Part shown: piece after piece, positions 61,404 to 64,000 of the stretch | Position numbering within the stretch: position 1 is the stretch's first letter | How the letters are laid out: every line of letters begins with the position of its first letter | Origin: Alphaproteobacteria bacterium | GTDB taxonomy: Bacteria > Pseudomonadota > Alphaproteobacteria > UBA8366 | NCBI GenBank assembly: GCA_028281325.1 | Contig: JANQKC010000026.1 | Span: 151,561-215,560 of the forward strand | Reading direction: 5' to 3' | Length of the DNA: 64,000 nt | Made by a program: the position numbers and the translations under genes | The notes under the pieces: generated by a model | The model's database searches: none | What the model was told of the DNA's origin: nothing | Seen by the model: only the letters and a program-made list of their open reading frames with translations

Positions 61404-62441
61404 TCAGACGTTGAGCGTGTCGAGCATGGCCGACGCCATCGCCTGGCCACTCTCAAAGGCACATTCGACGCGGGCGCCAAGGCACCAGTCGCCACCGGTG
61501 AATAGCGTACCGTCAACGGATCCAAGATACGGCCGACCAAGGGGTTCGGTCGTAAGAGCATAGCGCCAACGATGGGCTGCCGCATACTCGATACTCGGGA
61601 GGGGTCCGCCAAGCGTATCCGCGAGCATCCCCAGCATCTTGTCGACGATAGCGTCGCGCTCGTATTCCAGGTGTCGTTCGCTCCAATCGGGCGCGGCATG
61701 AACGACCCAACAATGCGTGTCGGCGCGCCGGCCGGGCTTTGCGGCGTTCCGGGCAATCCAGGTCAAGTCGCCGTCGGTCGCGCGCCGAACGTCGTATCCG
61801 GGATCGACCGGCGCCGTAAACGCGACCATTAACGCCCAACAGGGCGCGATTTTCACATGGGCAAGGCCGTCCGCGATGGCGGGTTCGGTGGCGAGCAGGG
61901 TGCGGGCTTGCGGCGCGGGCGCCGTGCAGATGACGCCGTCGAACCGTTCGTTCCGATCATCCGCCGCCATGTGCAAACGCCAAGCCTCGCCATCCCGACG
62001 GATCGCAGAAATCTCTGTCGAAAACCGGACATCGAACTCTTGCGCGACCGACTTCACGATGGCGTTCATCGCCGGCATTCCAACGATCCAGTCAGTCGGC
62101 GCGGAAGGCGGTGGGGCATGCATATTCGGATGCCAGTGGGCGGCTGCACCCCTTTCGATCGCGTTGTTCAAGGCGGCAAGGAAGTCCTTGGAACGCGCCG
62201 TGATGAATTGCGCGCCATGATCGAAGACGAACCCGTCGCCCGCACGGCGCGTCGCCATCCGGCCGCCGAGGCCACGGCTTTTCTCCAGGATTACCGGCCG
62301 CAGACCGGCCTTGATGAGCGAAGCGGCGCAGGTGACGCCGGCGATACCGGCGCCGATGATGGCAATTCTGGGCGCGGAGGCGGTGGTCAAGGAAGGGGCC
62401 CTATGGTTGAAACACGGAATACTGCGCGGTTGATCCAGCAC
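61404..62441 (-). CDS. Renalase-like FAD-dependent oxidoreductase
   Basis: A 345-residue flavoprotein. FAD motif IAIIGAGIAGVTCAASLIKAGL with Glu-Lys (ILEKSRGLGGRMATRR), then FDHGAQFITARS, typical of the bacterial renalase / amine-oxidase-like group. The C-terminus has LGRPYLGSVDGTLFTGGDWCLGARVECAFESG. The likely role is oxidation of a reduced nicotinamide isomer or an amine. The ATG at 62441 gives a 20-residue leader; a later start is possible. Convergent with the broken oxidoreductase. Confidence 0.82.
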   Translation of the reverse strand: MLDQPRSIPCFNHRAPSLTTASAPRIAIIGAGIAGVTCAASLIKAGLRPVILEKSRGLGGRMATRRAGDGFVFDHGAQFITARSKDFLAALNNAIERGAAAHWHPNMHAPPPSAPTDWIVGMPAMNAIVKSVAQEFDVRFSTEISAIRRDGEAWRLHMAADDRNERFDGVICTAPAPQARTLLATEPAIADGLAHVKIAPCWALMVAFTAPVDPGYDVRRATDGDLTWIARNAAKPGRRADTHCWVVHAAPDWSERHLEYERDAIVDKMLGMLADTLGGPLPSIEYAAAHRWRYALTTEPLGRPYLGSVDGTLFTGGDWCLGARVECAFESGQAMASAMLDTLNV

Positions 62442-62535
62442 ATATCCTGATACGTAAAAGATTTGACCTTAGACTAGAATCGGCGTCAGAAATTGGTCGC
62501 AGGCGTATCGATCCAAACGCCCTCCATCACTGCTC

Positions 62536-62880
62536 ATGATCTCTCTTGCGTCGAGTGAGGGCCATCCGCCGCCTTTTGCCAGTTTTAAGGGCAAAGTGGT
62601 GCTCATATCGAATACGGCGGCGTCTTGCGAGGTGACCGTGGAGGGGGACTTTCCAATAACGTCCGAAGCACGGGCGAAAGGCAAACATGCGCAGCCATTC
62701 TTCCAATGGCCCGCGAACGAATTGGGGGCCTCGGCAAAGCCGGGCTGGAACCTCCAACAACAGCCGATTGCTGCCGACCGGCGATCCGTCGAAGGGTTCT
62801 CGACCGGCACATCGCCCATCTCGCTGCAAAACACTCGGCCGATTGAAAACCGGTTGTCCGAGCGTCATAAGACACGTCTC
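62536..62880 (+). pseudogene. Glutathione peroxidase relic with an internal deletion
   Basis: The plus strand reads FASFKGKVVLISNTAASC, the GPx strand leading to the active-site Cys, then jumps to DFPITSEARAKGKHAQPFFQ and AKPGWNLQQQPIAADRRSVE, then FSTGTSPISLQNTRPIENRL. These correspond to the start and the last third of GPx. The middle (about 60 residues with the Gln and the FxCNQFGxQEP motif) is missing, and NFHKYLI is changed to NLQQQPI. It is not expected to be active. Confidence 0.65.
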
Positions 62881-62912
62881 TCGTTGTTGTGCTTCGAAAG
62901 CAGGATTTGTTG

Positions 62913-63386
62913 ATGGAATCGGATGACGGCGGCAGGACACAAACGCGCCGAGTGCCCAGGGCAGCCTCATGGCTGGGAGCGCTTGGACTTATGCCGTTTG
63001 TCGCGTTATCGCTTGCGTGCGCCGTTATCGATGGTCCTGGAAAGAATGAAGCCCTCTTCGCCCTTGCCGCCTACGGTGCGGTGATTCTTTCCTTTCTCGG
63101 CGGCGTTCACTGGGGCCTTGCTCTTGCCGGATCAGGCGCGGCGCAAAACGGTCGCGAGCTTTTTCGCCGGCTGACGTATAGCGTCTTGCCGGCGCTCATT
63201 GGATGGGTCGCGTTGCTCCTGCCAACGCCGGCCAATCTACTCACTCTGAGTGTCGCTTTCTTGATTCTGTTGGCTTACGATTTTGTCGCCTCTCGTGCGA
63301 ACCGGGCCCCCGCATGGTACCCGACGCTCCGTTGGCCCTTGACCCTAATCGTTACCGCGGCGCTGTTATTCGCCGTGGTCGCATAA
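62913..63386 (+). CDS. DUF3429 family membrane protein
   Basis: A 157-residue protein with four to five hydrophobic helices after a basic start (TQTRRVPRAASWLGALGLMPF). FLGGVHWGLAL is the family's signature turn. Function unknown; homologues are common in proteobacteria. The ATG at 62913 is chosen over a TTG eight codons upstream. Confidence 0.75.
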   Translation: MESDDGGRTQTRRVPRAASWLGALGLMPFVALSLACAVIDGPGKNEALFALAAYGAVILSFLGGVHWGLALAGSGAAQNGRELFRRLTYSVLPALIGWVALLLPTPANLLTLSVAFLILLAYDFVASRANRAPAWYPTLRWPLTLIVTAALLFAVVA

Positions 63387-63597
63387 CGGAACTGCGGTGG
63401 GCTCTCCCGCCAGGAGCCGGCGCTTCTCGTCCAGCATGCGAGTCCAGGTCCGACGCGCCCCCCACGCATGGGTTGCCTTGCAGTTGCTCCGCTTTTCGAC
63501 CAATTGAGGAACCTGTATCACCGAGTTACCGGCACCGTAAAATCCGGCGTGAGGACTGTTGCGGTTTGAGCGCCCTTGTAACCGAGCCTGAACGGTC

Positions 63598-64000
63598 TCA
63601 GGGGCTATGCCGGAAACACCCATCAAGGGTACCGAGACAAATTCGACCCCATGCCTGAACATGAAAGTTATTTTTTAACATAGAGGTATTGATGGCGGAG
63701 AGACAGGGATTCGAACCCTGGGTACGCTCGCGCGCACAACGGTTTTCGAGTAGGACTAGAGCCCACATCGTATTGATCAGGCCCAGGGCCCTTACCAGGA
63801 GATAGTTGGGAATGAGACCGCCGGAGAAGAACATGGTAAAGACTATGAGTCCCGTGAAGAGCTTGCGCCCCAGGAGGTGCCGCTTCGAGAGGGGATATGC
63901 GCACATAATCGTCATGGCGAGGTGGATGACAACGGTGGCGGCAACGTAGATGACCGTGTTGCGATATCCGCTCCAGAATTGTGGCGCCTGTATCGCCTTC
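63598..64000 (-). pseudogene. Carbohydrate ABC transporter permease, truncated by a tRNA-Ser fragment
   Basis: The gene enters from the right edge. The minus strand encodes YRNTVIYVAATVVIHLAMTI, AYPLSKRHLLGRKLFTG and FTMFFSGGLIPNYLLVRALG, then NTMWALVL, the start of a LplC/YtcP-type sugar permease. At 63750 the sequence becomes the tRNA-Ser 3' fragment (read as LENRCARERTQGSNP), and the frame ends by chance at 63598. At least the last 100 residues of the permease are missing. Confidence 0.85.
63693..63750 (-). other. 3' half of a tRNA-Ser(CGA), attachment-site-like, copy 2
   Basis: 58 bases matching 59503-59560. This copy is better kept: the T stem (CAGGG/CCCTG on the plus strand) is perfect and the end reads TCTCCGCCA. 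The D arm and acceptor 5' strand are absent; the sugar permease gene begins directly at the anticodon-loop side. Typical of the end left by integration into a tRNA gene. Confidence 0.85.

Overview
The window is GC-rich, gene-dense DNA that looks like an alphaproteobacterium, probably a marine or soil Rhodospirillales-type heterotroph. This is inferred from the PhnA/PhnY-type phosphonate genes, TRAP transporter, many TauD and acyl-CoA enzymes, alphaproteobacterial-style extragenic palindromes and a Zur-type regulator. No rRNA gene, complete tRNA gene, CRISPR array, integrase or transposase is visible.

Layout. 1-2 kb: start of a sugar dehydrogenase and a porin. 2-9 kb: a D-carbamoylase-like amidohydrolase divergent from a TPP enzyme, a PuuE-like deacetylase and a complete TRAP transporter (dctPQM), possibly a ureide or hydantoin utilisation unit. 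9-17.8 kb: a phosphonate locus on the minus strand (phnD, phnC, two phnE, phnA, a zinc-type alcohol dehydrogenase, phnY) with a divergent LysR regulator. It would convert phosphonoacetaldehyde to phosphonoacetate and then to acetate plus phosphate. 17.8-26 kb: seven minus-strand genes (dioxygenase, hydroxyacid dehydrogenase, flavoprotein, two acyl-CoA dehydrogenases, CoA-transferase, hydrolase) that look like one catabolic operon. 26-28.5 kb: a glycosyltransferase and a TupA-like ATP-grasp protein with AT-rich DNA upstream. 28.5-31.2 kb: DUF4387, AtuA-like and a second TauD protein. 31.5-36.6 kb: a self-contained type I secretion locus whose likely cargo is a duplicated fasciclin plus carbohydrate-binding-module protein. 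36.7-46.2 kb: lipid and acyl-CoA genes, an IclR regulator and a universal stress protein behind a perfect FNR-type site.

46.2-52 kb holds the most unusual segment. About 5.5 kb carrying zur, a plug-less TonB-type barrel, an ABC transporter, a frameshifted thrS 3' fragment and a possible znuB tail lies between two direct copies (about 175 bp) of the junction between the stress-protein gene and an M14 peptidase gene. Genes at both ends of the insert are truncated, so it looks like an inserted fragment of a zinc-acquisition locus. A 57-base palindrome with an 18-base perfect stem and a Zur-like operator in its loop precedes zur.

52-59.4 kb returns to ordinary genes (M14 peptidase, coiled-coil membrane protein, octopine-dehydrogenase-like enzyme, small membrane peptide, DUF4332-like protein, methyltransferase). 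59.5-64 kb looks like decaying island DNA. Two 58-bp copies of the 3' half of a tRNA-Ser bracket a flavin oxidoreductase gene with an in-frame stop, a renalase-like gene, a glutathione peroxidase relic and a DUF3429 gene. The right copy truncates a sugar ABC permease gene that runs off the window.
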